A stretch of DNA of 64,000 nt from Symbiodinium microadriaticum (taxonomy: Eukaryota > Sar > Dinophyceae > Suessiales > Symbiodiniaceae): contig LSRX01000686.1 in assembly GCA_001939145.1 (NCBI GenBank), forward strand, positions 34,586 through 98,585. Direction: 5' to 3'. The notes beneath the pieces are model-generated. The model worked only from the letters and a program-made list of their open reading frames with translations. It had not been told where the DNA came from and ran no database searches. The translations under genes and the position numbers were made by a program. The stretch's first letter is position 1; every line of letters starts with the position of its first letter. Positions 20,738 through 33,900 of this stretch are shown piece by piece.

Positions 20738-23260
20738 GCACTGATGATGGCGATGATGACGATGATGGCGATGATGAGATCAGTGACGGTGATGATGATG
20801 TTGACAATGGTGATGATGATACTTACTATGATCATGTTTAGCGTCGTAACCATGGGCGGGGTCATGAACATGAGATCAGGTCCACGGATTCCACCGCCTG
20901 CAAAAGTAATTTCTTACGACATCCTGGGTCCTGTGCTCCAAGCATGGACCAAAGTGGCTGGAGAATGCTCATAATGAGTAGCACGAGTCCTTCTAGTTCT
21001 TCACTTTTCTTCAGCCGCCAAATATGACCAATGACAATCGGCCTCTTGCTGGCAGGTCGCAGGAACCGCCTTCGTTGCGCTGCCAGCCCGGCCTCACAAA
21101 GGGAGAGTGGCAGCAGTGTTTCTGCCAAAGGGATCGGTTGTTGGCTAGCAGCAGAGCTAAGATAGATCGCACCTGTAGTTATTAACACGGATAAGCATGG
21201 TGCGCGAAGTAGGTTGCTGCACATCTTTCTGGATGCCCAATCCCTAAACCGCCAAGCGACTGTGGGAAGTGTCATCATACGCACGCCTGTGCAGCCACCG
21301 CAGATCCATTCAGTCCCTGCACCCCTGAGGCCTAAGCCCTGAAGCTTCACCCACCAGCTAGACTCAGCTAGACCCTAGGAAGCACAGCTGGGCACCGAAA
21401 GCCCAGGCCTCCCAGAGTGAGCGAACAGCAGCTCCAGCCCTGCGCGGGCAGAGCGCCACGGCCAGCCCGGTTGGTTTGCTGCTTTGCTTCACCCCACAGT
21501 CTGGTAACTCCAGTATGGCAGGTTCAGTATGTTGAGATCCTCAAACATCAATGATTCCTGAAGCTTCGACGTTATTAGTTGTTGGTCGTAGTAGTAGAAG
21601 TGTGTGCTGGACACATTCCGGGGAAGCACAACTTCAGATAAGAATATTCAAGGCGGCACATTTTTGCAAGGATGCATGTGGCTTTTGCGTGGGTTCAAGA
21701 ACAGGCGCTAAAGGTTTTAGGGTGGAGAGCTGTCAGCTCGTGATGGCAAGAAATCGCAAATTCCTCTAGGTGTAGGGTGGTCAGTATGGATGGAAGAGGC
21801 TGATGTTCAGCGGTCAATACACACATACACCTGCATGCAACCCTATTTCTCTGTGGCATTTAGTGTTAGCCGGCTGGGGACGACGGTTCACGATGAGACA
21901 TTTGGATGCAAGTGCGCCAGGCATCTAGCACTGCCACTGGACAGAGCTTTCTGAATGCTGCGGGCGCCAGAGTGCTCAGCTGTGGGTCCAGAATGCTGTT
22001 CTGACGTAGCGCAGCTGTTCTCGTTTCGTTGCTTCTTGTTTCGTACTAGTTGTTATGAGCAGGATTGAATCGCGAAGTGGGGCTGTGGAATGTCGGCAGT
22101 TTGGCAAGTTAACCTCACCCTGGTTCTACTTGTTTACGTTTCAGGTGTGCCACACGTGAGATCCCGTGCTGTGGCTTGTTCTTTCCTGCTGCGGCGTCTG
22201 GTGGGTTTTGTCAGTGCTGCAAGTGAATAGTTCCTTCAGTCCAGTCATGCAAATTCACAAGGGATCTCCGATATGACTTGATCAAGCCTCGACTCTTTCG
22301 GCATAGATGTGCGGGTACTCGTCTCATTGTGTAAGCCGTGCTTCTTCCATGCCTTCTCTGCAGACTCGCCTACCCAGGTGGCCCTTGGCGGCTCAGCAGC
22401 CGCAGTGGCAGCCAGGAGGCTGCGGAAGGCCCAGCCTTCGAAATGTCATGTCGAAGGGCTTTCAGCTTGTTGGCGCCTTGATAGCGGTTTTGGTGTTAGA
22501 TACGGCCTGTTACATGAGATGTGATAGCTCAGGTGTAGCTCTGAGGAGACATCTGGCCCTGGGGGTGAAAGGGGTTTCATGCTTTGGGATTCAAATTATC
22601 CTTCTTGAGGCCTGGGCTCGCGGCGTCATTCCATGGGGCTCCCCAGTTCGAGAGGGGAGCCTCGAAAACCTACGAATCGGGCGCTGGGTTCGGCCAGGGA
22701 ACTGCAGCCAAATGCACGCTTTCTCGGATGCTTTCGGAGACTCTGTCGTCCCCTGTTTTTGAGGCGCCTAGGCGGGGGCGGGTGATGTGCAAAAAATCCA
22801 GCCGACAGGAGACGGCTGCCTCGCAGAGCCGGGATTCCCAGCAATTTTTGGGGGCTGTTTTTGGTTCAATAGAGTTCTTTACACGGCGGTCCGTAGCGGG
22901 GTCCCCTTGCTACGTGTGGTAGCTTAGCTTATTTCTATATTGGTTGCACTCGGCTTCGCGGCGGTAAATTTCGTCCTGCTCCTCTTTTTTCGCCCTAGTG
23001 GCCGCGGATCGTGGTCGTCGTGGTGGTTTGTCCTCATCATCATCGTCTTCGTTGTGAATAAATTTTGATCGGTATGGGTGTTGCCATGGCTGTTGTCGTC
23101 GTTATGCGCCTCTCTTGATTCTGAACTTGATGCTGTGGCAGGGCCAATGAGTCATTCCCCACAGGCCCATAAACAAGGACATGTGAAAGTTGCTGCTCGC
23201 GCCCAAACCCCCGACACGTTGTGCGGATGCGAGAGACTTGCGACAGGGACGGTCGTCTGC
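18497..23260. other. no gene recognised
   Basis: Both strands were read without finding a conserved motif. A GAT microsatellite (20570-20830) accounts for the acidic and methionine-rich frames. A reading at about 22309-22430 (SPTQVALGGSAAAVAARRLR) looks transit-peptide-like but has no ATG and no flanking support. The polyprotein start or earlier LHC units might lie here. Confidence 0.4.
20570..20832. repeat. GAT/GAC/GGT trinucleotide microsatellite
   Basis: About 260 bases of (GAT)n interrupted by GAC and GGT. It produces poly-Asp, poly-Met and poly-Ile/Val frames that are not genes. Confidence 0.95.
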
Positions 23261-26200
23261 GCCTTCGAGAATGAGCTCGGGGTGCAAGCGTCCGTGTGCC
23301 CAGAGTTCAGCAGGGTCAAGGGGCATGTCGGATGTGAAGTCAGCGATATCTCTTGCCCGAGCTGTCCGTGCCGTACTATGCTGGTGGCCCAAAAAGGGGC
23401 CCTAATTTTCAGAACTACCCATACACTTATGAAGTCGTGACCCACTAATTGTTCGGCAGGGCCTGAGGCTAGAAACCCCAACCCTAAACCCAGGGGCCCA
23501 GACCCCAAACTTCGAGCCCTTAACTACCGATCTGGGCTCTTGATCAAGAAATGGTAGTTGAAGTTACCAGGAAAGTGATCTGTAGTAAATAAGATCTGAA
23601 TTAGGCGCCTCGGCCTGGAGCCCCCAAGTCTACTCGGTGCACAGCTCCATGGCACTTTAAAAGAGCCCAGGGCCCAAAAAAGCCTCCCATGTTGAGACCG
23701 TGGGACCCCGGAAGCCGAGAAGTCTGATGCCGGACCTTCCAAGCCCCAGGCCAGTCGGATTCTGGGATCCTGCAGGCAGGATTCCGATTTGCCGGAGACT
23801 TCGGTCGCTTCTGCAAGGGCTCCGGTTGCTTAGGGTGGCCAGTGTTAGTAAACGTCTTTATGACTTAAGGTCGCGGCTTGAGGCGTGCAGTGTACGTGCA
23901 TGCAGAGCATCCGAGAAGCCCCTCTCGCCAGTCCCTGCAAGTTAAGCTGCCGGTGGCAGGCTTCACCACCGACGGCGATTCAAAGGACAAAAGTTTTGTT
24001 GGACTCTAGGCTTTGGGGTGAAGCTTTGATGCGGTGTTCAAGGCCACGCAGCGAGACCCGCATTCACCTTCGGTTCGTGGATGTTCGTGGCTCCGGGTTC
24101 AGGGCCGGGGTTTAGGAGATCAGAGTAGTTCAGCTTTGTCGAGCCGTTGAAACCTGTTTGTAGGAGTTTCCTTGCTCGACTCGATTTATCGGGAGAGCCT
24201 GTGCTCGTAATCCTCGAAACAGTTGCGAGACTCCGGGCGCTTGGGGCGGATCGGAAAAAAAGGCGTTGGGATCGCAAGCCCTGATGCCCAAGCTCGCTTG
24301 CCTGCTACGGATGTCGAGGAGTTCTTCCGACGCCGAGTCGTCGAGCTCAAGCACGGCCGCGTGTCGATGTTGGTGCCTCGCTTGGATTGACATCCCAGGG
24401 TCCCACGTGGGGCTGTACGGGGCCATGCATCGAGAGCGTGAGACGGAGCATCGGCCACAGAGTTTCCGGCTTTCAAGGCTTTGCGAAAAGGGGCTCCTGA
24501 GTCTCCAGGAGTTGAGGACGCTTGCGTGGCCTGCTGTAAACCTGGTGCTTTGCCTAAGTAGAGCTGCGCTTGGCGGTCGAGCGCTCAAAAGCCCAGAACA
24601 CACTTTTTCACACTTTTCAAGGAAGATCCAGCGTCTCTCAACGCCAGGACTAGTGAGAGCGGCATCTTCGTGTGCCCCTATTCCTTGAAGTCCATGGCCT
24701 TCTCCTGCCTTTGCTGCCGTTTCCACTCGTGTTGCTAGTTACAATCAGCGTCGTCGTCATCGTCATCGTCATCGTCTTCCCCATCCCCCTCCCCCCCCTC
24801 CTCCTCCTCCTCCTCTTCCTCCTCCTCTTTTTCCTCCTCATCCTAATCCTTATCAATCCTCATCCTCATCCTCATCCTCATCCTCCTCCTCCTCATCATC
24901 ATCATCATCATCATCATCCTAATCCTTATCAATCCTCATCCTCATCCTCCTCATCATCATCATCATCATCATCATCATGACCATCATCATGGTGATGATC
25001 ATCATCAGCATCAGCACCATCTTCAATTCAGCATCTTCATCTTCATCTTCACCTTCATCTTCGTCTTCGTCTTTCATCATGGTCATCATCATCACCATCA
25101 CCATCATCACCATTACCATGACCATCGCCAGCGTCGCAGCACTCGTGTCATGAAGCCGCGGTGCCTCGACCAAGTTTTCACAACTTGAACCGCCACGGCA
25201 GGCCTGCACCGGATACATCATTCAGGAGTTCGCACGGACACCTAGAAAGTTTTGGTGTCTGGGGCGGGCGTGAACTCAGGGAAAAGTTGGGCTAGGAGCG
25301 TCACTTCACGTGCGACACGTGCGACTGTGTTTGCAGGATGTACTGTGTAACTCAGAGATACAGGGCTTTCAGATGTCGCTCTGCCGTGGCGGGTCGTTTA
25401 AGGGCGTGTTTTGGATGTGAGGCTCTGTGGATTGAAGCGAGGTTCGGCTTTCTTCCCGGAGAACTCGAATTTGCTGATTTTGGTATTGATTGCCTCACCT
25501 TCAACAAGGTCAGTCGCTGGGGCATCTTTTGCAAAACCCTAGCCAATCCTCCCGGCCATTGAACCGTACTGCTGAAGATCCGCCCAAACCCCTAAAACTT
25601 GCCCTTGCGAGCTTTTGTCGCCTCAGTTCCGCTTCCCTGGGTACTTGTCGCCTTCCTCAGAGATCAAGTTCGCGGATGCCGGGACCTTTGGGGTGAGGGC
25701 CAGATCTTCCGGGTCAGGGTCTGGAATTCCTTGGGTGGCTTAGGCCCCTTGGGCCCAGATTAGTCCGGACAGTTGCAGTCACGCAGGACTTCTTAGAGAT
25801 TGACCCAGCGATGAAGCCTGCAACCCCAATTCCACGAGGCAAAGCCTTGTGAGCCCTTGGACCGCTTAACCCCTCCGAGATTCCCAACGGCCTCGCCGCT
25901 GTGACCAAGGCCGAAGCATTTCTGCTACTCGTTGTTTTTGCGAGCATGATTTCATGAGGATGGCGACTTGAAGACGGAGATGATCGATACCTTTCTTGCT
26001 GTTGCATAGTGTTTTGGAACCTCGCAGGCTCAAGCTGCTCTTCGTGTGAGTGTCTCGTTCATAGCGGTGGTTCAGGATTCAATCTGTCGTCGAGCAGCCA
26101 TCCTCCTGAATGCCTACATGTTTTGGCAGCGACATTGCAAAGGTGTAGTCAACACCGGGCGTTTTTTGACATCGGAGCGGCACCGGTCTTTCCTAAGACA

Positions 26201-26559
26201 TTGCGAGCTGCAGAATCAGCCGCCAGGGTGCAGGGCCAGAGGTGAGCCCTTAATTTCGTCAGCTATGTGCAGTCTAACCGCAAGACGTGCAAATCTGGAG
26301 CATGTCTTTTCGTGATTTTCATCATGATCATCATCATTCCTCACCCGGTTTGATTGGCCGAGTCGATTCTGAATGTTTCCGAAGGCGGCTCATACTCGAA
26401 ATTCAACGCAGCCTAGTCGCCTAAAGTGGCAGTATATCCTAGGAACAGGCCACGGGGGTTCGGAACAAACTTGCTTGATCGGGTTGGGAGAAACTTCGCG
26501 CGTCAATTGCCAGATATACATCTGGACCGCTACCTCGTAGACCGAACCAGCACCAGCAC

Positions 26560-26634
<75 letters not shown>

Positions 26635-27992
26635 GATTTTGTGCAATCTTGGTTCACCCCGGGGTTTGCTGCAGCATGATTTTGTGCAAACTTGGTTCAC
26701 CCCGGGGTTTGCTGCTGCTGCTGCTGGTGTTGTTGTTGTTGTTGTTCCTGCTGCTGCTGCTGCTTGCAGCACAAGTAGCTGTTCTCATCCGGGCAGGTCC
26801 CCGCCGTTGGCTGGCCAGGGGCTGACAGGGCAGGGTTTGTGGGTGAACGGCAGAGGCTGAGCCTTCCTCCACATGTGCCCGACATCCCAAAACTTCAATC
26901 TCCTCAACCTCCAGTCTGCACGGTAGCCCTTGAAGTAGACCCGGAAGCCTGTTGAAACCATTGTGTGCTGCTGACAGCCATGGCCCGAAGCCTCTGTACC
27001 AACTTACGAATCAGTTTTGGCTGTATCAGGAAGCCAGCAGGATTTCGCAAACGTCAAATCGCACCGATCCACCTGAATGAGAGCTGGGATGGTATTGATT
27101 TAGGAACCTCACGTGGCATTGTATTGAAGAAACGAGGGCACCTAGATCTCGAAACCCTCAACCTTCAAAAAGAGACCGTATCTGATGGAGACATCAAGAG
27201 GTTCCAGTACACCATCTTCTGCGGCCTGTGCGACCTCTGGTTGGCCAACCAGGCCCTGCTAAAGTCAGCAAAGAGGATTCGGTTTTGACGAGCCGTCACT
27301 GCAACTCCGATTGAGTTTGCGGATTCAAGCGTGAAAGACCTGCCCACCCTGTTTCTCGTGTTCTGGTTTGGCGCGCGCCTGCTACTGGGGTACCTTGGAA
27401 ACTCTGAGCTGGCCAAATCCTAAAACGGGCTCTGAACCCCTCCTCAGGCGCAGACCAACCCCCCGGGCAAGCTGGGCACGCGGTTCTGGGGTCGCTTGCC
27501 TCGCAGGGAGTGGGTCCGCGGCGAAGCCAATAGACAAAGAAGTTTCAGATATGGATATGGATGTTGATGACATGGGTATAGACGGTAATGATGTAGATGT
27601 AGGTGTAAGTATAGACATAGACATAGATACAGGTATAGATATAGATATAGATATAGATACAGATATATGTGTGCATGTAAACACTAGTAACTAGTATCCA
27701 CAAACCTACCTGTAGCTACTAACCACCTGCCTGCCATCCTGCCTACATAGACACACGCACATGTGCACATGTATACATACACATATACATGTACGCAGCT
27801 CCCCTCCCTCCCTCTCCCTCCTCCTCCTCCTCCTCCTCCTCTCGCTNCTCGTTGTACTCGTCTCCGGCTATTGCCAACTCGAGATCCTGCAACCTAAGCT
27901 CGGAACGCCTGATTGCTTGTTTGGATCGGGATGCCTTCGGGTGCAAGCTTCTCCAGGTGAGGGATCCACCAACTATTCGTACGGCTTCCTCG
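23261..27992 (+). CDS. chlorophyll a-c binding (LHC) polyprotein, unit 1, N-terminal two thirds
   Basis: This is a light-harvesting antenna protein of the thylakoid membrane. Exons in order: up to 23289 (AFENELGVQ), 23750-23775 (PVGFWDPA), 23960-23985 (GFTTDGDSK), 24319-24372 (EFFRRRVVELKHGRVSML, the first chlorophyll-binding helix with its E..H/N.R motif), 25202-25231 (ACTGYIIQEF), 25627-25677 (FRFPGYLSPSSEIKFAD), 25880-25909 (IPNGLAAVTK), 27957-27992 (EGSTNYSYGFL). Split codons agree at 23289/23750 (GC|G, Ala) and 23775/23960 (G|GC, Gly). Donors are GT, GC and one GA (23986). One exon for the second helix, between 25910 and 27956, was not found. AFENELGVQ follows the inter-unit linker in known polyproteins, so earlier units or a leader should lie upstream. 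The last third is absent here and appears at 56.7-58.3 kb. Confidence 0.85.
24742..25125. repeat. TCA/TCC/TCG microsatellite in an LHC intron
   Basis: About 380 bases of (TCATCC)n, (TCC)n, (TCA)n and (TCT)n between the exons at 24372 and 25202. Poly-Ser and poly-Met frames on both strands derive from it. Confidence 0.95.
26545..26768. repeat. (CAG)n, duplicated 43-bp unit, then (CTG/GTT)n
   Basis: A CAG run of about 25 units (to 26627) is followed by two near-identical 43-bp direct repeats (26628-26670 and 26671-26713; GCAGCATGATTTTGTGCAA at their starts) and then a CTG/GTT run (to 26768). The CAG and CTG runs are mutually complementary across the 86-bp spacer, so a hairpin is possible. It lies in an LHC intron. 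Confidence 0.9.
27541..27672. repeat. ATAGAT/GATATG hexamer repeat
   Basis: Imperfect (ATAGAT)n run in the last LHC unit 1 intron before the exon at 27957. It gives alternating Asp-Ile frames that are not coding. Confidence 0.85.
27806..27847. repeat. CTC run with one ambiguous base
   Basis: (CCT)n/(CTC)n run with an N at 27847, 110 bases before the LHC exon at 27957. Confidence 0.85.
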
Positions 27993-30900
27993 GTGTGCCG
28001 GGGTCACAGGGCTGCCAGTGCCTCCAGCCTTCATAGCCCGAAGGTTTAGTTTAGGGCCGAGGTGTGTGTGTGTGTGTGTGTGTGTGTCTCTCTCTCTCGC
28101 TGGTGTGAACATTAAAATCCAGGGCGCCTGCATGCAACACCTTTGCATCAAACTGACACAAATCGCATGAGAAACACAAGTCGCCCGACACCACAGACCC
28201 AACACAGTCAGAGTTCCTAAACAAATCTCTTGAGGCGTCACACACCATGCAAGAGCCGTTGAAGCCCTTTTTGTCATGGGGCTGAGCACGGAACGCTAGG
28301 GTTTCTGCTGGTTGCTGGTAGCATCTGCAGAGGGAGAACATCTTGTCCCTAGAGTATGATACTGATAAGGGTTGTTGGCGTATGGCTGTCATGTTTAATG
28401 AATCAGCCATCCGAAACAGATTTTGCCTTTCCTACACCTCACTCTCACTTCTCCTCCTCCTCCTCTCGTGCCGTTATCATCTACGCTGGTCTCAATGATG
28501 TGGGTCGATGGCTGCGGCGTGCTCCAGACCATTCTCCGAAAGCATGCTGCAGATGCATCCACCCTGCAACAAGCGCGAACTTGATTGATTTGTTCCAGTC
28601 TTTTTCTGTTGGTTTGCTTTAATTAGACTCTAGACCACGTGCGGGGTACCTTCATGTGAACCCTGGTCCTGATGCTAGCTGCAGCTTTTGTACACTAGGG
28701 AAGAAGCCCAGCATTCTCTTACTAAGTGCCTGGCCAAAGCCCTAAAAAAATTGACTTAAACAAGAGCAAAGTTCAATCTGTGGACCTTTGTTATCCATGT
28801 CGGTACTCTTGCCTCTGGGAACACTGCTTCCAAACACTAAACGCTAACCACCGATGGGGACACGGAACCGTTGGCTGTCGCCCTAAAACTCTGAGCCATG
28901 CCCGGGGATGGCCGAAGTGCTGCTGTCGCCGCAGGCCCGCAGGGTTTTCGAGGTTTCAGTGTTAAGGGCAGTTCGGGGTTCAGGGATGAACAGGTTGGTG
29001 TATGCAGGCAGGGAGTAGGGCTCAAGGATGCAGGTTTTCGGGCGTTGGAGGGAGTTCGGTTTTCACTAGACTCTGGGCCGAACGTTTTGGGGCAGACGTG
29101 ATTCAGGCTGGATCCATCCAACCCACCCAAAGCCTGAAAACACCGCAAGACAGGTAAGGATCACACAACCCGGGTTACTTTGGTATTCGCGCGAGGATGC
29201 TGACAGCAATGGGCATGAATATAATAACAAAAAAGCCGTAGCATCGTGTAGACACAGCCTTGATCAGAAAGAGATCAAAAGCAGCACCCACGGTACTAAT
29301 TCATAGGGGTTGTCGCAGTCAGAGTGTGCAGCAGCAAACCCGTAAGGCAGAAAGACGCCGCCACCTCATGTTTATGACCAGCGAAGAGAAACCACACGCA
29401 TCAAGGCACGCTTGCTGCCGGGGTGTGTGGCCGCTGCTGCCCGGGAAGAGCGATGGCAGGCCCTGGCCGGAGTGACTGAGGGACATGGAGGGTTTAGCGA
29501 TGCGTGCTTTAAGGTTTAAGCCGCAGGGGTATGCTAGCCGGCCGAGAAGTGCAGGATCCAAGTTGAAGGACCGCTATGGATTGAGAGGTTCTAGTGGGGG
29601 CTTGATGTCGCTTGTTTCTCGTGGTCTGTGCTTTCGGTCCTGCAACTTGACGTGCCTTGGCCGTCGGGGCACAGAGTTCCCAAGTGTCGCTGGACGTACA
29701 TCTTGGGCCTGCTCCTCTAGTTCTATTGCACCACAAGCATGTATGACGGAGTAGGCAGAACGCTTGCTTGCAGTGGCACTTACTGCGCAGCGCGGTGCCG
29801 CACAGTAATTTATGCTGGACCCCGTAGGTTTCAGCTCTGAAAACCGCAGCCCCAACCGACGCGGCACAGGAGGCACTCCGGCTGCACCGTCGCAGCAAAC
29901 AGGCGTAGCTCACGCAGGGGTGCTTTTTTTTCCGTGCGGCTTTGGCACTAGCGTCTGAAGTCTGAAGGCTAGAGCTTTCCGTCCTTGAGGGAGGTTCAGG
30001 ATGATGGGTCTTCAGTTCTGGGCAGACTCCAGGAGGTTTGAAGGGTTAAGACTTGAACAGAGTGCACGTCGGACTCGCACTTTGAGGGTTTACGGCCAAC
30101 GTATGTCCAAGCGTGCACACTGATGGTGCTGTCATGAGTGCCAGGGTTCAGGACCGAGGGCTCACAGTGAGGATTCACGTCGATGGCGGCTCTTTATGCC
30201 TTGTTGCCCCTCCTGAATTCAAACTTGCACCCCGACAGCCGACCAAGACCTTCAGGCCCAAAAAAGCATTGCCAGGCGCCACGCGTCGTATCTGTGGGTC
30301 GACACATAACACTTCTTGTATGGCTTTGCGCCTGGAAAGCTTTCCGGTAAAGTAAAGCAGCTTTCGCCTGTAAGATGCTTGGCCGTGTTCCGTCAGTTTG
30401 ACAATGTCTCCTAAGATTTCAGGCCTAGACGAAGAGCTAAGCTGGTGCTGTTTGCAAACAGCCTCCAAAGCCACGACAGCATCAAAGGTTCGAGGAAGGT
30501 CGGAGGGGAGTCCTGCAGCCCGGCGTAGTCGGGTATTCTGCAGCCATCGGCGCTTGCCCCCTGCCTGAAGGGGTTTCCAAGGGGGCCCTGTCTTCAGGGC
30601 TTGGAGGACGGGGTTGAAGAGTGTAGATGGCTCTGGGACTAGTCTTTCAGCTGGATAGGCTTCTTCGCAACCGCGCTGCATGAGTCTGAAGTGTTCGCAC
30701 GCAAAACCAAGCCACGTGAAGCTCAACAAAACCCGCGAACAGCTTTAGAGCACCTCGCCTTTGTTGCGTTCAACCCCTCCAGTTTTGTAGCAAAACAAGC
30801 CCTAAGAAGCCAATCGAGGTGCCAGAGGCAAAAACTGGGAACTAGCTTTGGCCTACCTCTCGGCGTTGGTGCACGCCGCCCTGGAGGCACCGCCTTGTTT

Positions 30901-30999
30901 CTCTCCCGCGACCCAAGCCTGGCAGTCTGAAAATCCGTAAGTCCTTGACCACTTGCGAGTGAACCGCATAGCCCCAAACCAGCCTCCCTTCTTCCAGAG
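27993..30999. other. no gene recognised; start of the very large LHC intron
   Basis: None of the four expected last-third LHC exons (IEDPETKKK, KLNAELANG, LAMMAIIGMFFQ, DGLTGSAWGDW) could be found by eye here. No other family motif was seen on either strand. The 5' end of the PPR gene should be in this stretch, but no start exon is identifiable. Confidence 0.45.
28059..28100. repeat. (GT)n(CT)n dinucleotide run
   Basis: About 14 GT units followed by CT units, just downstream of the LHC exon ending at 27992. Confidence 0.9.
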
Positions 31000-33900
31000 G
31001 CAAACGAAGTCTCCTACAACACCGCCATCAGCGCCTGCGAGAAGGGAGCGTGCTGGGAGCCGGCGCCACGGCGATCATTTTGATCTTCTTGTTGGCTCTG
31101 GGTCCGTCAGCTGCGTGCGCTGTCACCTTTGTCGTTGGTGCAAAGAGGGTAAATGGTGGCTTGCAGTAGTGACTTTTGGTAGGGATGCAACGGCAATCGA
31201 AGAATTGATGGGTCCACAGGTCTTCAGAGACCATGAAGATCACACGTCCTGCCGCCACTCCCCCACAACGACAGAAACAGGCAGCAACTCAGCATACAGC
31301 ATGGATTCAAGGATTCAGGGGGAAGGAAGATGGAAGGCCGAAACACCGCTGTCAGGCTCTGGCGCTGTTCGCAGAAGCGCGCCAATCGCAGATGAGAAAG
31401 GATGCACCTTCGACACGGGGTTCATTCTCGGATTCAGTGCAATTGCTCGTTTGAAAGTCTGCACCTTGAGCTTATAGATCTATAAGCTAAACCTGTCTTA
31501 CGGGCTTCTCGCCAGAAGTAATCACCATGCAGGGCCACAAGAGCTGAATGAGAGTTTTTCCATACGGTTAACAATGCTCTGCAGTACTTTCTCTTACATG
31601 ATGTGTTGCATTGAGATCTCGAGAAGAAGTGTGTATGCCTTTGGGCAAAATGCCTACAGCTTGCCAAATCCGGAATGCCAAGTTGTAGCATGAAGGCTTT
31701 TTGAGTCTGTGAAGGATGCAGCTTCTAGTAGTGGCTGTGACAAGCTTTGGATCGCTGTACCGTACCACATGTTCGGGCATTCAAACCTCATGTATGTGTG
31801 AACCCCAAGCAATTTGTAGATTGCAACCAATCCGCCGTATATCCAAGTGATACACCTCGTGACTTACTAAGACGATCACCTTCAATGCTGCTATCAGTGC
31901 CTGCGAAAAGTGTGGGCAGTGGCAGCCCGCGCTTGCCCTCCTGCGAGCTCTTGCAGAGGTCTGGCGCTAGACATTGGGGCTCGCAAACGTGGCGTTCCAT
32001 AGAATCGCGTGCAGCCACGACGGTGAGGGTTCGGGTTAAGGATCGTGAATTTGTCTTGAGGCCAGAGCTCAAGCTCAGCAATGGATTCACGATGTGTCCT
32101 AAGCTTTGCGGGTTCGCTTTTTGTACAAATCCCTGGGGCCCGCACCGCCTTGATCCCTAAACCCAGGCTTGCAAACGAAGCTTCGAAACCGACCCAGCTG
32201 GACGTGAGACGCCCCGGACTTCCGACCCCGACACCCTAAACCCGAGGGTTCTAAACGAGGCTCACCTGGAGAGGCCGACCATCGCCTTCAACGCCGCACT
32301 CAGTGCCTGCGGGCGAGGCCGGGGAGTTCATCTTTCCTCTCCTTTTCGGAACTCGGCTTCTCGAAGGCCACGGGGTTCAGGAGAAAGCACTCCGGAAAAG
32401 TCTCCCGGCTGACCCCCGGCCTTCAGCTCCCCCGGCCGCCCGCTTGCCGCCCGCAGCCGCCTGCAGCCGCCTGAAGCTTCCTATCCCAAACCCGCTCTGA
32501 ATCTTGTCCTCGGTTTCTTTGCGACACCTGTCCCACGAAGGCAACGCCTGGCCTTGTGCGGTAGCGCTGCTGGCAGAGCTCCAGGCAAGCAGTGCAGCAG
32601 TTCCGGAAGGGCTCCGCATGCCGTATGAATGCCGGAATCCGAAAGCTGATGCAAGATTCGCATGTGACCATGCGCTGTGCACTGGCTCGAGCCTTTTCCG
32701 CTGAGCCCGTAGAGCAGCGACGTCGTGCAGTACGCAGTCGGAGACCGGATGCAAAACGCAAGCTCCGAGTGCAGCATGAAGGCGGGCAAGCCAGAGACAG
32801 ATGTTTACCTCCGGCCTACAGAGCTAGGGAAGTCTCAGGCAGGAGACGAGTCTGAGGTCACCACAGCGTCGGACCAGGTGTGTGAAAACGATGTCACCAT
32901 CCAGCCCGGTCCTGCACCCTTGCAAGATGGAGTTCGCCAAGCACTGGTAGGTACCCTGACAAGCCTTCAGCCCGTACGAGCGGATCTGGTGCGGGGAACG
33001 CCTGCGTATGTGCCACTGCAGAGAGGCGGGCGCATTCTCCGAGGCTTCGGTGTGGAGGACAAGGACAGGCTGCACAGCTTCAGCTTCCCCACTGAGAAGA
33101 TTGCGCAGTTCTGGAGCCACAGCTGGCATGGGGCAACGCTGTCAAAGGTGCTAATGCTTCTTGTCCTGACCAATGGCATTCCAAGCATCTGCATGGGCAC
33201 CCTTGGGGGAACTCTGGTTGTCCTGCTCTGGTGGACCGTTGGCCCATTGCAGGATCCAGTAGACCCTTTGGAGCTCATGCTTTGCACCACTCTCTTCTCA
33301 GTCTTTTGCTGCGGAGTGACCTTCTTCTTCTGGCGCCCGCGTCACACGGTGTTCTTGGATCAGATCTGCATCCACCAAGCAGACGTGGCCAGAAAAACGG
33401 CGGGGTTGATCAGCATGGCTGCGATTCTCAAGACCTGCGACTCCATTGTCGTTTGTTGGGATTCAAGCTACATGCAAAGGGCATGGTGTGTCTGGGTTCG
33501 AATTTGGATTTGTTAGTTGCAGAAGTCTTTGAAGTCCGGGCACAGAAATCAGAGTCCCCACTACTTGCCCCTCTGCGAACTCCAGCATTGGCAAGCGACT
33601 AGGGTGACTCGGCCCAAGTTCAAAAGAGCCCAGGTGTTTTCGAGATGGCTGCCTTCATTAAAGCGCATGGAGGCGATGCAAAGCTGCTGATTCGACCTTC
33701 CTTCCAGGGACCGTGCAGCGTTGCATGCCATGCAGGGGTGGCAAGTGTTCTTATGGTAAACCTCGCTACGTTCTACTTTGCGAACACCTTGGACATCTCC
33801 ACAAACTCCCTGCTGCGATTGGGACTCATACTGCTGGCGATAACTAGCTTCATGTTTGCAGCGGTGACCTCCTTTCGCAGGTACTACCTGTCAGTTCAAG

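Noticed and set aside
20364..20974. Poly-Asp, poly-Met and poly-Ser frames
   Set aside because: Artefacts of the GAT microsatellite.
22307..22762. 151-codon frame with a possible transit-like peptide
   Set aside because: No ATG at the start of the transit-like reading, no motif, and no exon that joins in phase. An LHC leader exon is possible but unsupported.
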